Made by a program: the position numbers and the translations under genes | Notes under the pieces: generated by a model | What the model was told of the DNA's origin: nothing | Database searches by the model: none | What the model saw: only the letters and a program-made list of their open reading frames with translations | In this document: one piece after another, positions 53,798-62,187 of the stretch | Layout: every line of letters begins with the position of its first letter | Numbering within the stretch: the stretch's first letter is position 1 | Source: Sphingopyxis sp. JAI128 | GTDB lineage: Bacteria; Pseudomonadota; Alphaproteobacteria; Sphingomonadales; Sphingomonadaceae | Length of the DNA: 64,000 nt | Assembly (NCBI RefSeq): GCF_014207235.1 | Contig: NZ_JACHDA010000003.1 | Span: 434,001 to 498,000, forward strand | Reading direction: 5' to 3'

Positions 53798-54268
53798 TTA
53801 GTCCCTGATGGCGCTGCGACGCAGGTCGCGGGCGCGGGTGAGGATGATCTCCTCGAGCTTCTGCACGGTCGCCGCCTGCACCGGCGAATCGACCCAGGCC
53901 CCGCCCTGCGACACCTGGCGCGACGCCGCGACGCGCAGTGCATCGGCGCGGAGGTCCTGGTCGAGGATCGACACGGTGACCTTCATCCGCTCGCCGGGGT
54001 TGCCGGGGTTCGCATACCAGTCGGTGATGACGACGCCGCCCGCCGAATCGGCCTGGAGCAGCGGCATGAACGAAAGGGCGTCGAGCGAGGCGCGCCACAA
54101 ATAGCTGTTCACGCCGATCGTCGTCACCTGGCTTGCGGCGAGGTCGGCGCGCGGCCGCTCCTTGCCGCCGCACGCCGAGAGGCCGAGCGCCGCGAGCCCG
54201 AGCAACGCGAGCGTGGCCGGACGGCCGAACGAAGCGCCGAGCCTGGCAGGGGCGGAAAGCTGGAACAT
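53798..54268 (-). CDS. DUF3576 domain lipoprotein
   Basis: A 156-residue lipoprotein. The signal and lipobox are LALLGLAALGLSAC (cysteine near residue 33); the DUF3576 body has TIGVNSYLWRASLDALSFMPL (about 49-69), then VITDWYANPGNPGERMKVTV and a final helix with VQKLEEIILTRARDLR. It lies 53 bases upstream of leuS on the same strand, its usual neighbour in alphaproteobacteria. The function is unknown, probably envelope-related. Confidence 0.9.
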   Translation of the reverse strand: MFQLSAPARLGASFGRPATLALLGLAALGLSACGGKERPRADLAASQVTTIGVNSYLWRASLDALSFMPLLQADSAGGVVITDWYANPGNPGERMKVTVSILDQDLRADALRVAASRQVSQGGAWVDSPVQAATVQKLEEIILTRARDLRRSAIRD

Positions 54269-54545
54269 GCCGATAACACCTTATCACTTGGCGACGCCCG
54301 GACGAAAACCGGACCACGCTTGGCGGAATTGCCAGCGTCTCTATCGTCCTTGTCGCCGCCCCGCAAGCACGGCAATTTCCGCGCTGCGGCGGTTCAGATT
54401 CTGGTCAGAATCGTTCCGGACTGTGTTGATCGCGCAACAATTTCGGCGAAAAGCGGAACGGCTGCGACAAATTGACGGGATTCGCTGGAAATATTGTGGC
54501 AGGGGGCCTATCTCCTGAGTCGATTGGGGTTGGAGTCGCAGAGCA

Positions 54546-55259
54546 ATGGCGCGGACATCGCGACATTTTTGGAAAGCAGGTCTCACCGCTTTGGCGGTGA
54601 CGTCGCTTGCGCTGCCGCCAGCGCTCGCGGCAATGTCGCGTTCCGACCGTATCCGCGACACCTCGCTGTCCGAAACCCTGCTCGGCCAGTTCACGCCCGC
54701 GTCGGGCGATCCGCGCCTGATCGCGCGCTACGCCAAAATATCGGCCGAGCAACGCGGCAACTTCAGCTTCACGCCGGCGCTGACCGACGAAAGCCGCAAG
54801 AATCGTGCGATCACTGTCGTGATTCGCGCCCGCGAAGACGCCTCGGGTAGCGCGCGCACGGCGGGGCTGCCGACCGGCCGCACCGCGCCGATCGCAATCA
54901 CGCCCGTCGCCTATGATCTGGGCGCGTCGGTCGGCTTCGAAAAATTCGTCACGCCGTCGCTGCCGCGCGGTACCGACCTTCGCAACCTGCCGGTTGCAAG
55001 GGCGCCCGAACAGGCAGAGAAGAAATCGCGTTTCGCGACCCGCATGCTCAACCGGCCGAGCGACCCGAGCGGCGCGACCGACCGCGTCACCGCGCCGGGC
55101 AGCGACCAGGCCGTCGATGTCGTCAGCAGCTATCGCCTCACCAAGAATATCGATGTGACGGCGGGCGTCCGGTACAAGAGCGACGACCGCGTTGAGCCGC
55201 TGACCGATTCGCGGCGCGACAGCCAGGCGGTCTATGTCGGGACGGCTTTCCGCTTCTGA
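54546..55259 (+). CDS. Exported protein, possible outer-membrane protein
   Basis: A 237-residue protein with a signal peptide (AGLTALAVTSLALPPALAAM, about 11-30). A low-complexity, basic middle part is followed by a C-terminal stretch of alternating residues (SSYRLTKNIDVTAGVRYK and QAVYVGTAFRF) whose final phenylalanine resembles an outer-membrane beta-signal. I do not recognise the family, although it looks like a conserved sphingomonad hypothetical. Its end overlaps the convergent ThiE-like gene by 28 bases. Confidence 0.7.
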   Translation: MARTSRHFWKAGLTALAVTSLALPPALAAMSRSDRIRDTSLSETLLGQFTPASGDPRLIARYAKISAEQRGNFSFTPALTDESRKNRAITVVIRAREDASGSARTAGLPTGRTAPIAITPVAYDLGASVGFEKFVTPSLPRGTDLRNLPVARAPEQAEKKSRFATRMLNRPSDPSGATDRVTAPGSDQAVDVVSSYRLTKNIDVTAGVRYKSDDRVEPLTDSRRDSQAVYVGTAFRF

Positions 55260-55858
55260 CGCGCCCGGCGCTTCGCCGCCCTTTCTTCCCAGATATCGAT
55301 CCCCGCCCATCCGGTCCGGCATCCGCGCGCATGGCTCAACACCCGCGCGCGCTTCGACGTCATGCCGCCCAGTGCCACCGCGGCCGTTCCCCACCGTCGC
55401 GCAAGGCGCAGCCACGCAGCATGCCCCAGCACGGGTGCGCCGGGATGCGAGCGCGTCGGATGCAGCGGGGAGACGAACACGGCATCCGCCCCCGCCCGGT
55501 GCGCCCGGCGCGTCTCGCGTGCGCTGTGGACGGGCATGGCGACGAACAGGCCAAGTCTGCGCGCCTGCTTCGCGCGCGCGGCATGCTGGTGCCGAAGATG
55601 GACGCCATGGGCACCCCCGCGCCGCGCCTCTGCGGGAAGGCCGGCGAGAAGAACGACCAATCGCCGCGCTCTTGCAGTGCGCATCAGCCGGCGCAACAGC
55701 CGCCAGCGTGCACCACGCGCGAGGCGGTCGTGGCGCAGGACGATGCCGCTTCCCGGTGGGAGCAGCGCCGCAAGCGCGAGCAGACCCGTCTTCGCCCGTT
55801 CGTCGCTGAACAGCCATTGGAGCGGGAAATCGAAGGAGGAGGGGTGGCGCACGCGCAT
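55232..55858 (-). CDS. Thiamine phosphate synthase / TenI-like TIM-barrel protein
   Basis: A 208-residue TIM-barrel protein of the ThiE/TenI superfamily: FPLQWLFSDERAKTGLLALA at the start, GGAHGVHLRHQ in the middle where ThiE has GIHLGQEDL, then AGADAVFVSPLHPTRSHPGA and VALGGMTSKRA near the end. The changed substrate loop suggests a TenI-like or diverged protein rather than an active ThiE. I chose the ATG at 55858; the frame extends 24 codons upstream. It is divergent from the YggS-type gene and overlaps the preceding convergent gene by 28 bases. Confidence 0.75.
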   Translation of the reverse strand: MRVRHPSSFDFPLQWLFSDERAKTGLLALAALLPPGSGIVLRHDRLARGARWRLLRRLMRTARARRLVVLLAGLPAEARRGGAHGVHLRHQHAARAKQARRLGLFVAMPVHSARETRRAHRAGADAVFVSPLHPTRSHPGAPVLGHAAWLRLARRWGTAAVALGGMTSKRARVLSHARGCRTGWAGIDIWEERAAKRRARQKRKAVPT

Positions 55859-55914
55859 CGCGCTTTCTATAGGCGCGTCGCGAGCGCACGCAACGCGCAG
55901 GATGGAACGGGACG

Positions 55915-56577
55915 ATGAGCGAAGCAGCACACCGGCTGGCAGAGGTGCGGGCGAATATCGCCGACGCGGCGACGCGCGCGCAGCGCAAGGCGGACGACAT
56001 CTGCCTGATCGCGGTGTCGAAAACGCACGAGCCAGACGCCATTCGCCCGCTGATCGCCGCGGGGCAGCGCCATTTCGGCGAGAATCGCGTGCAGGAAGCC
56101 GCCGCCAAATGGCCTGCGCTCCGCGCGGAGACCCCCGGCGTCACGCTGCACCTGATCGGCCAGCTGCAATCGAACAAGGCCGAGGAAGCGGTCGCGTTGT
56201 TCGACGCGATCCATTCGGTCGACCGCAGCTCGCTGATCCAGGCCATTGCCAAAGCGTGCGCCAAGGCCGGCAAGCAACCGGAGCTGTTCGTGCAGGTCAA
56301 TATCGGCAACGAAGAGCAGAAGGGCGGCTGCGCCGTCTCCGACCTGCCCGCGCTGTTGACCGAAGCGAAGGCGGCAGGGCTTATGGTCGGAGGGCTGATG
56401 GCGATCCCGCCCGCGGCACAGGAGCCCGCGCCTTATTTTGCGCTGCTTGACGAACTGGCCGACCGGCACGGCGTGCCGCTGCGGTCGATGGGCATGAGCG
56501 GTGATTACGAGACCGCGGCGATGCTGGGCGCGACGCATGTGCGTGTCGGCACGGCACTGTTCGGAACGCGTGAATAG
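55915..56577 (+). CDS. YggS/PLPBP family pyridoxal phosphate homeostasis protein
   Basis: A 220-residue single-domain PLP-binding barrel protein that helps keep free PLP and amino-acid pools in balance. Landmarks are ICLIAVSKTHEPDAI with the PLP lysine (near residue 36), HFGENRVQEAAAKW (about 53-66), LHLIGQLQSNKAEEAV (about 79-94) and SMGMSGDYETAAMLGATHVRVG near the end. The length is slightly below the usual 230 or so. The start ATG at 55915 directly follows the divergent ThiE-like gene. Confidence 0.93.
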   Translation: MSEAAHRLAEVRANIADAATRAQRKADDICLIAVSKTHEPDAIRPLIAAGQRHFGENRVQEAAAKWPALRAETPGVTLHLIGQLQSNKAEEAVALFDAIHSVDRSSLIQAIAKACAKAGKQPELFVQVNIGNEEQKGGCAVSDLPALLTEAKAAGLMVGGLMAIPPAAQEPAPYFALLDELADRHGVPLRSMGMSGDYETAAMLGATHVRVGTALFGTRE

Positions 56578-56727
56578 GCGATCGCCACCGGAATCGACCG
56601 AGCCTCCACGTCCTCCTTGCGCCAAATCGGGACAGATTCGTCAGGGTTAACGGATTCGCCCAACCGCGCCGATTTTGCTAACAAGCTGTTAACCAACCGG
56701 TTCGGGCCGGCGAACAGGGAGTTTAGC

Positions 56728-57543
56728 ATGCGTACCATCATGTTGCTGGGTGTGGCCGCAGGGTCGTTGTTGCTGGCGGGGCATGCCCGCGCCGAAACAC
56801 CCGCGCTCGACTATGGCGTGCCGGCCGATCCCGACGTCCGCGTCTACACCGGCTACCCCGACCGCGTGCCGAGCGAAGTCGATTATCGTACCGTCCGCGG
56901 AACCTATGACGCCGAGGGCCGCTGGACCGGTACCTGGGACGGCACCTATGAAGCGCCCGATGGCCGCCGCTACGACGGCCGTTACGAAGGCACGGTCGAA
57001 GGCCATGGCGCCGCGTATCCGCCGCCGCCCTACGATCCCTATTACGGGGGGTACGACCCCCGCTATCACGAAGACATGGAACGCCGCTGTGGCCGGGGGG
57101 GCACAGTGGGCGGCGCGGTTGTCGGTGGGCTCGTAGGGGGGATCGCCGGCAACCGCATCGCCGGGCGCGGCAACCGGACCGAAGGCACGCTGATCGGCGC
57201 CGGCGTCGGCGCGATCGCCGGCGGCGCAATCGGCGATGCGTCCGACAAGAAGAACTGCGAAGAGTGGCTGGCCAGCCGCGAGCAATATCGCGGCGGCTAC
57301 TATCAGGGCGGTCATCATTCCGGCGGCTATTCGACGACCTATCACCACGGCGGCTATGGTTATGGCTACGGCTATTACACGCCGGGCGTCGTCGTCACGA
57401 CGATCATCACGAACGGCGCGCCGGTCGTGACCGAAACCGTCGAAACTTCGACTCGCACCTATTATGAGACGGTGCCCGTGCGCAAACGCCATGTCGCGAA
57501 GAAAAAGTGGAAACCGAAGCCCAAGCCGCGCTGCGTTTGCTGA
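56728..57543 (+). CDS. Exported glycine-zipper 2TM domain protein
   Basis: A 271-residue envelope protein with a signal peptide (LLGVAAGSLLLAGHARA, about 6-22). A Tyr/Asp/Gly-rich region (about 60-120) is followed by two glycine-zipper segments (GGTVGGAVVGGLVGGIAGNRIAG, about 125-147, and GTLIGAGVGAIAGGAIGDASDKK) of the 17 kDa antigen/SlyB type, a Tyr-Gly-His-rich repeat (about 190-225) and a basic Lys/Pro tail. CAGGGAG precedes the ATG at 56728. Such proteins associate with the outer membrane; the exact role is unknown. Confidence 0.85.
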   Translation: MRTIMLLGVAAGSLLLAGHARAETPALDYGVPADPDVRVYTGYPDRVPSEVDYRTVRGTYDAEGRWTGTWDGTYEAPDGRRYDGRYEGTVEGHGAAYPPPPYDPYYGGYDPRYHEDMERRCGRGGTVGGAVVGGLVGGIAGNRIAGRGNRTEGTLIGAGVGAIAGGAIGDASDKKNCEEWLASREQYRGGYYQGGHHSGGYSTTYHHGGYGYGYGYYTPGVVVTTIITNGAPVVTETVETSTRTYYETVPVRKRHVAKKKWKPKPKPRCVC

Positions 57544-57577
57544 TGCCCGTATAGGTCTGGTCACCTGTATCCGGTCG

Positions 57578-57610
57578 AAGGCCCGTCGTTTGAAAGGACG
57601 ACGGGCCTTT
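57578..57610 (+). terminator. Rho-independent terminator after the glycine-zipper gene
   Basis: Stem AAGGCCCGTCGT (57578-57589) pairs with ACGACGGGCCTT (57598-57609), followed by T and CCC. The stem is perfect; the T tract is short. Confidence 0.82.
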
Positions 57611-57734
57611 CCCGTTCCAAGACTCGCCTTGCCGCACATCCGCAACGGTTCAGCGGCGCGAAAGCACGACCGGCCTAGACCTGACATATCGGGGCCGGAC
57701 CGTCCGGGGCCTCGCCGAAGGGGAGTTGTCCTCG

Positions 57735-58265
57735 ATGCGTAAACTGACCAGCGCCACCACCGCGGCAGCGATCGTCCTGACGTCGGTCGGGTTCGCCGCC
57801 ACCCCCGCCGAAGCGCGCGGACGCCACGGCGGATGGGGTTATCGCCATCATGACCGGATCAGCACCGGCGACGTCCTCGGCGGCCTGCTCATCATCGGGA
57901 CCATCGCGGCGATCGCCAGCGCCGCCAGCAAGGACCGGCGCGAGCGGGCGCCCGACTATCGCTACGACCCGCCATACCGTAGTGACGAGCGGCAGGACGT
58001 ACCGCGATACCAACCCGACGGCGCCGACGACGGCGCGACCGGCCCCTATGGCCGCGGCGAGGCGGAAGCGCGGGCGGCCGACGCATGCAGCTGGGCGGTC
58101 GAGGGCGAAATGGGCGAGGATGCGCGCGTCGACGGCATCACCGGCACCGAAGCCTCCGCCGGCGGTTGGTATGTCACCGGCACCGCCTCGCGCCTCGGCG
58201 GCGAGGTGCGGAGCTTTGGCTGCAGCTATCGGAACGGGCGCGTCGTCGACGTCAGCTTCGGCTGA
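57735..58265 (+). CDS. Small exported protein with a membrane-like segment, unknown function
   Basis: A 176-residue exported protein with a signal peptide (VLTSVGFAATPAEA, cleavage near residue 27), a His/Gly-rich start, the hydrophobic segment DVLGGLLIIGTIAAIASAASK (about 46-66), a charged linker and a C-terminal domain with two cysteines (ACSWAVEGEMGEDARVDGI and SFGCSYRNGRVVDVSFG). AAGGGGAG lies before the ATG at 57735; the TTG at 57726 is a less likely start. It shares its layout with the next gene, so the two are probably distant paralogues. Confidence 0.78.
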   Translation: MRKLTSATTAAAIVLTSVGFAATPAEARGRHGGWGYRHHDRISTGDVLGGLLIIGTIAAIASAASKDRRERAPDYRYDPPYRSDERQDVPRYQPDGADDGATGPYGRGEAEARAADACSWAVEGEMGEDARVDGITGTEASAGGWYVTGTASRLGGEVRSFGCSYRNGRVVDVSFG

Positions 58266-58285
58266 CCCAGCTGGATCGCAAGCAA

Positions 58286-58316
58286 GGCCCCGCCCCCGGC
58301 GTGGGGTCTTTTCTTT
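58286..58316 (+). terminator. Hairpin terminator after the small exported-protein gene
   Basis: GGCCCCGC pairs with GTGGGGTC through two G-U pairs, followed by TTTTCTTTT. The U tract is good, the stem weaker than its neighbours. Confidence 0.75.
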
Positions 58317-58446
58317 TATGAACGCCAGCAAAACCCAGACTGAACCCCAGATAAGCGCGGGGTTCAGCACGGCGTCACCGCCGGTCGGCTAAACCATCCT
58401 CAACAGGCTGCGACACGCCGCCTGCGCTTTTTGAGGAGACCGAACC

Positions 58447-58971
58447 ATGGCTATCAAGACAAAGCTGACCAAGGCCGCAATTGGTGCGGCCACCGCCGGC
58501 GCGATGCTGATGAGCGCCGCCCCCGCCGCCGCGCGCGACCGGCACGACCGCGACGGGATCAGCGCGGGTGAAATCATCGCCGGCGCCGTCGTGATCGGCG
58601 GCCTCGCCGCGATCCTGTCCAGCGGTGACAACGACCGTTACGACCGCTACGACGACCGCTATCGCGGCCGCTATAACGATGCGCGTTACGGCTATGGTTA
58701 TAACTATAACCGCTATGGCAACAGTCGCAGCGCAGTCAACCAGTGCGTCAACGCTGTCGAACGTGGCAGCCGGCGTTACGGCCGCACCGACGTGACCGAA
58801 GTCACCAGCATCGACCGCAAGCGCGACGGTTATCGCGTCAAGGGCCGTGTCGTCGTCCGCGATGGCTATGGCGGCCGATGGGGTCGAGGCGGCTATTATG
58901 ACAATGGCAAGTTCAACTGCGACGTCCGCTACGGCCGTGTCCAGAGGGTGAAATTCTCCGGCCTGCGTTAA
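58447..58971 (+). CDS. Small exported Tyr/Arg/Asp-rich protein, paralogue of the preceding gene
   Basis: A 174-residue protein with a signal peptide (AMLMSAAPAAARDRHD, cleavage near residue 28), the hydrophobic stretch GEIIAGAVVIGGLAAILSS (about 41-59), a region of repeated YDRYD/RYNDARYGYGYNYNRYG (about 64-91) and a C-terminal domain with two cysteines and VKGRVVVRDGYGG. TTGAGGAGACC precedes the ATG at 58447. Both layout and the cysteine spacing match the gene at 57735. Function unknown. Confidence 0.8.
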   Translation: MAIKTKLTKAAIGAATAGAMLMSAAPAAARDRHDRDGISAGEIIAGAVVIGGLAAILSSGDNDRYDRYDDRYRGRYNDARYGYGYNYNRYGNSRSAVNQCVNAVERGSRRYGRTDVTEVTSIDRKRDGYRVKGRVVVRDGYGGRWGRGGYYDNGKFNCDVRYGRVQRVKFSGLR

Positions 58972-58998
58972 TAATGCACCCAGTGTAAAATCGCGCTC

Positions 58999-59030
58999 GG
59001 CCCGCCCGTGCCTCGGCATGGGCGGGCCTT
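58999..59030. terminator. Bidirectional terminator hairpin
   Basis: Stem GGCCCGCCCGTGCC (58999-59012) and GGCATGGGCGGGCC (59015-59028) pair with one G-U, followed by TTTC. It lies between the plus-strand small gene and the minus-strand permease gene, and can serve both. Confidence 0.82.
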
Positions 59031-59040
59031 TCGCCTTCGG

Positions 59041-60474
59041 TTAGATTCCGACGACGGGCTGGTCGCGGCGTGCGAGACTGCGCGCGCGGCCGTAAGCAAG
59101 ATAGACGAGAATGCCGAGAATGTTCCAGCCAAGGAAGCGCACCAACGTCATACTCGGCAGGCTGAACAACAGGTAGAGACAGCCGAGCACCGCGAGCGAG
59201 CCGACCAGATAGGGAGCCGGACAGCGGAACACACGCGGCAAGTCGGGCGCGCGCCGGCGCAGCACCATCAGGCAGACGCCGACCGCAATGAACGCGATCA
59301 GTGTTCCCGCATTGGCAAGTTCGGCGATTTCGTCGAGGCGGAAGAAGCCGGCGACCGCGGCGACGAAGACGCCGGTCACGCCGGTAACGAACACCGGTGT
59401 GCCGGTGCGCGCCGACACGCGGCTCAATGAGCGCGGCAGCAGGCCGTCGCGGCTCATCACGAAGAAAACGCGGCTCTGCCCGTACATCATCACAAGAATG
59501 ACCGACGGCAAGGCGATCAGCGCGGCGAGCGCGACGAGGTGCGAGGCGACCGGATGGCCGAGCGTGCGCAGCACGAGCGCGAGCGGTTCGGGCGAATTGC
59601 CGAGCGTCGTATAATGCATCGCGCCGACCGCGCTGATCGCGACGAGCATGTAGATGAGCGTGCAGACCGCCATCGACCCGATGATGCCGATCGTCAGGTC
59701 GCGCTTGGGATTCTTCGTTTCTTCGGCCGAGGTCGCGACCGCGTCGAAACCGTAAAAGGCGAAAAAGACGATCGCGGCGGCCGCCATCACCCCTTTGGTC
59801 GCGCCGCTCGCGTCGACATGGCTGGCAAAGCCATAGGGCATGAAGGGCTGGAGATTGTCGGCGTCGAAGGCGGGCGCCGCAAAGGCGACAAAGATCGACA
59901 GCGCCGCGAGCTTGATGATGACGAGAATGATGTTGAGCGTCGCGCTTTCGCGTGTCCCCGCCATCAGCATGCCCGCAACACCCAGCGCGACGAGCACGGC
60001 GGGCAGGTTGACGATGCCCCCCGCGTGCGGGCCCGACAGCAGGGCCGGCGGCAGATGGACTCCCGCCGACTGGATCCAGCCGACCAGATAGCCCGACCAG
60101 CCGACCGCGACGGTCGAACAGGCGAGCGAATATTCGAGGATCAGGCTCCACCCGACGATCCACGCCAGCGCCTCGCCGAGCACCGAATAGGTGTAGGTAT
60201 ATGCGCTCCCCGACGTGGGGATCATCGTCGCGAGTTCGGCATAGGCAAGCGCGGCGCAAGCGCAGACCGCCCCGGCGATCGCGAAGGCGAGGATCACCGC
60301 CGGACCCGCGCGTTCGGCGCCGACGCCAGTCAATGTATAGATGCCGGTCCCGACGATCGCACCCACGCCGAGCGCCACGAGATGCGGCCAGCTGAGCGTG
60401 GCGCGCAAACTATGCCCCGCTTCCTGCTGCGACACCGTAATGGGCTTTATCGGCCCGAAAATTCCTGCTGCCAC
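59041..60474 (-). CDS. APC-superfamily amino acid permease (CAT-like)
   Basis: A 477-residue, roughly 12-14-helix permease. The first helices carry LGVGAIVGTGIYTLTGVGAERAGPAVILAF (about 36-65) and CAALAYAELATMIPTSGSAYTYTYSV (about 73-98), which are the APC substrate motif and the CAT-family signature. It probably imports an amino acid. It is the last gene of the minus-strand hydroxyproline-type operon (dehydratase, epimerase, regulator, permease), 42 bases after the regulator gene, so import of hydroxyproline or a relative is inferred from context. Confidence 0.9.
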   Translation of the reverse strand: MAAGIFGPIKPITVSQQEAGHSLRATLSWPHLVALGVGAIVGTGIYTLTGVGAERAGPAVILAFAIAGAVCACAALAYAELATMIPTSGSAYTYTYSVLGEALAWIVGWSLILEYSLACSTVAVGWSGYLVGWIQSAGVHLPPALLSGPHAGGIVNLPAVLVALGVAGMLMAGTRESATLNIILVIIKLAALSIFVAFAAPAFDADNLQPFMPYGFASHVDASGATKGVMAAAAIVFFAFYGFDAVATSAEETKNPKRDLTIGIIGSMAVCTLIYMLVAISAVGAMHYTTLGNSPEPLALVLRTLGHPVASHLVALAALIALPSVILVMMYGQSRVFFVMSRDGLLPRSLSRVSARTGTPVFVTGVTGVFVAAVAGFFRLDEIAELANAGTLIAFIAVGVCLMVLRRRAPDLPRVFRCPAPYLVGSLAVLGCLYLLFSLPSMTLVRFLGWNILGILVYLAYGRARSLARRDQPVVGI

Positions 60475-60516
60475 CTGTTCCTCCCTTGTGTCGGAGCCGA
60501 CGGCAGCCGGCCCCTG

Positions 60517-61164
60517 TCAATCGTCGACGAGCTGTTGCCTGAGATCCTCCAGCGTCTTGCGGATATGCGCATCGACCAGCGCCGTGATCCGGCCGGCGTC
60601 GCGCGCGAGCCAGGCTTCGAGCAGCTGGTGATGTTCCTCGTTTGCGCGTTCGTCGCGGCCGAGGGGTTCGAGGTGGACGCGCACATAGCGTTCGGAAAGC
60701 ACCTGCAGCCGTTCGAGAATGCTGACCGTGATCGGCTGGCCGCACGGGCGGAACAGCGCGCGGTGGAACGCGCGGTTGAACGCGCCGACCCCGTCGCCAT
60801 GTTCGTCGGTGACATGGTCGAGCGTCTTGAGCGTTTCGATGGCAAGCACATGGTCGGTCTCGGTTGCGCGGAGCGCCGCGAGCGCGGTCGCCTCGGGCTC
60901 CAGCTTGATGCGCAGCTCATAGACTTCCCTCGCCTCTTCCGCGCTCAAGGGCCGAACGAAGAAGCCGCGGTTCGCCTGCGATCGGACCAGCCCCTCTTCT
61001 TCGAGGCGCGCCAGCGCCTCGCGCAGCGGGATCTTGCTGACCCCGAGTTCGGCGGCGAGCGCGTCCTGGCGGATGGCATGGTCGCTGGAAACGGCACCCG
61101 AAAGGATGCGGTCGCGGACGAGGTCCACCAGCTGGTCGGAGAGGTTTCGGATGATGAGGCTCAT
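60517..61164 (-). CDS. GntR family regulator, FadR/FCD type
   Basis: A 215-residue regulator. The N-terminal winged helix is LVDLVRDRILSGAV, then DALAAELGVSKIPLREALARL (about 33-53) and GLVRSQANRGFFVRPLS (about 57-73). The FCD ligand domain has the expected metal or ligand histidines in FNRAFHRALF, EEHHQLLEAW and ALVDAHIRKTLED. It is encoded inside the catabolic operon between the epimerase and permease genes, so it most likely responds to a pathway compound. It is the only FadR-type regulator in the window and the obvious candidate to bind the four TNGTATACNA-type palindromes. Confidence 0.9.
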   Translation of the reverse strand: MSLIIRNLSDQLVDLVRDRILSGAVSSDHAIRQDALAAELGVSKIPLREALARLEEEGLVRSQANRGFFVRPLSAEEAREVYELRIKLEPEATALAALRATETDHVLAIETLKTLDHVTDEHGDGVGAFNRAFHRALFRPCGQPITVSILERLQVLSERYVRVHLEPLGRDERANEEHHQLLEAWLARDAGRITALVDAHIRKTLEDLRQQLVDD

Positions 61165-61171
61165 TCATGCC

Positions 61172-62170
61172 TCATAGCACCGAAAATCCATTCCAGAAGC
61201 TGTCTGCTTGATCGACCCAGATCGTGTTGAATCCGGTCGCGATCGCCGATCCTTCGATCGACGGAATAATGGCGGGGGTGCTGCCGAGCGCCGCGGCTTC
61301 CTCGACACGCCCGATGAAGCGGCTGCCGATATAGCTTTCGTGGACAAAACGGTCGCCGACCTTGAGCCGCTCTTTGGCCACAAGCTGCGCCATCCGGGCC
61401 GAGGTGCCGGTGCCGCACGGGCTGCGATCGATCGCGCGCTCGCCATAAAAGACCGCGTTGCGACCGTCGGCACCCTCACTTTTCGGCCGGTCGGTCCACA
61501 TCACATGGCTGACCCCGCGAATGCGCGGGTCGAGCGGGTGGACCGGCTCGTACGCCGCCTGCATCAGCGTGCGGACGGTGCGGCTCAAATCGACGATCCG
61601 CGATGCACCGAGCGCGTCGAGCCCGATATAGGGGCCCTGCGGTTCGACGATCGCGTAATAATTGCCGCCATAGGAGACGTCGACCTTGAGCCGGCCAAAG
61701 CCGGGAACGTCGATTTCGACGCCTTCGGCGGCGAGATAGGATGGCACATTCCTGATACGCACCCACGCGACCCGGTCGCCCTCGATTCCATATTCGATGT
61801 CGATAATGCCGGCAGGCACCTCGACGCGCAATCGGCCAGGCACCCGCGGAACGATCAGCCCGTTCTCGAGCCCGAAGGTGACAAGGCCGATCGTCCCATG
61901 CCCGCACATCGGCAGGCAGCCGCTGGTTTCAATGAACAATATGCCGACGTCGCTGTCCGCCTGTGTTGGCGGGTAGAGGAAGCCGCCGGACATCATGTCG
62001 TGCCCGCGCGGTTCGAAGCACAGGCTCGTCCGGATCCAGTCAAACCGGTCGAGAAAATCCTGACGCCGCTCACCCATCGACCCGCCACGAACGAGCGGCG
62101 CTCCGCCAGCGACCAGCCGGACCGGATTTCCGGCCGTATGGCCGTCGATGCAGAAGAATGTGTGGCGCAT
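61172..62170 (-). CDS. Proline racemase family protein, 4-hydroxyproline 2-epimerase type
   Basis: A 332-residue member of the proline racemase family. Both catalytic residues are cysteines: C89 in LPMCGHGTIG and C252 in RSPCGTGTSA. Members that racemise or epimerise need two cysteines, whereas the trans-3-hydroxyproline dehydratases have threonine in the second place; so epimerisation of trans-4-hydroxy-L-proline to cis-4-hydroxy-D-proline is the best call. The ATG at 62170 follows GGGGGA. It lies 17 bases after the DapA-type gene and seven before the regulator gene. Confidence 0.9.
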   Translation of the reverse strand: MRHTFFCIDGHTAGNPVRLVAGGAPLVRGGSMGERRQDFLDRFDWIRTSLCFEPRGHDMMSGGFLYPPTQADSDVGILFIETSGCLPMCGHGTIGLVTFGLENGLIVPRVPGRLRVEVPAGIIDIEYGIEGDRVAWVRIRNVPSYLAAEGVEIDVPGFGRLKVDVSYGGNYYAIVEPQGPYIGLDALGASRIVDLSRTVRTLMQAAYEPVHPLDPRIRGVSHVMWTDRPKSEGADGRNAVFYGERAIDRSPCGTGTSARMAQLVAKERLKVGDRFVHESYIGSRFIGRVEEAAALGSTPAIIPSIEGSAIATGFNTIWVDQADSFWNGFSVL

Positions 62171-62187
62171 GGATGTCCCCCGGCAGG

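Noticed and set aside
61172..62170. Reading the racemase-family gene as trans-3-hydroxyproline dehydratase
   Set aside because: The dehydratases have Thr in the second catalytic place; here it is C252, so epimerase is preferred.
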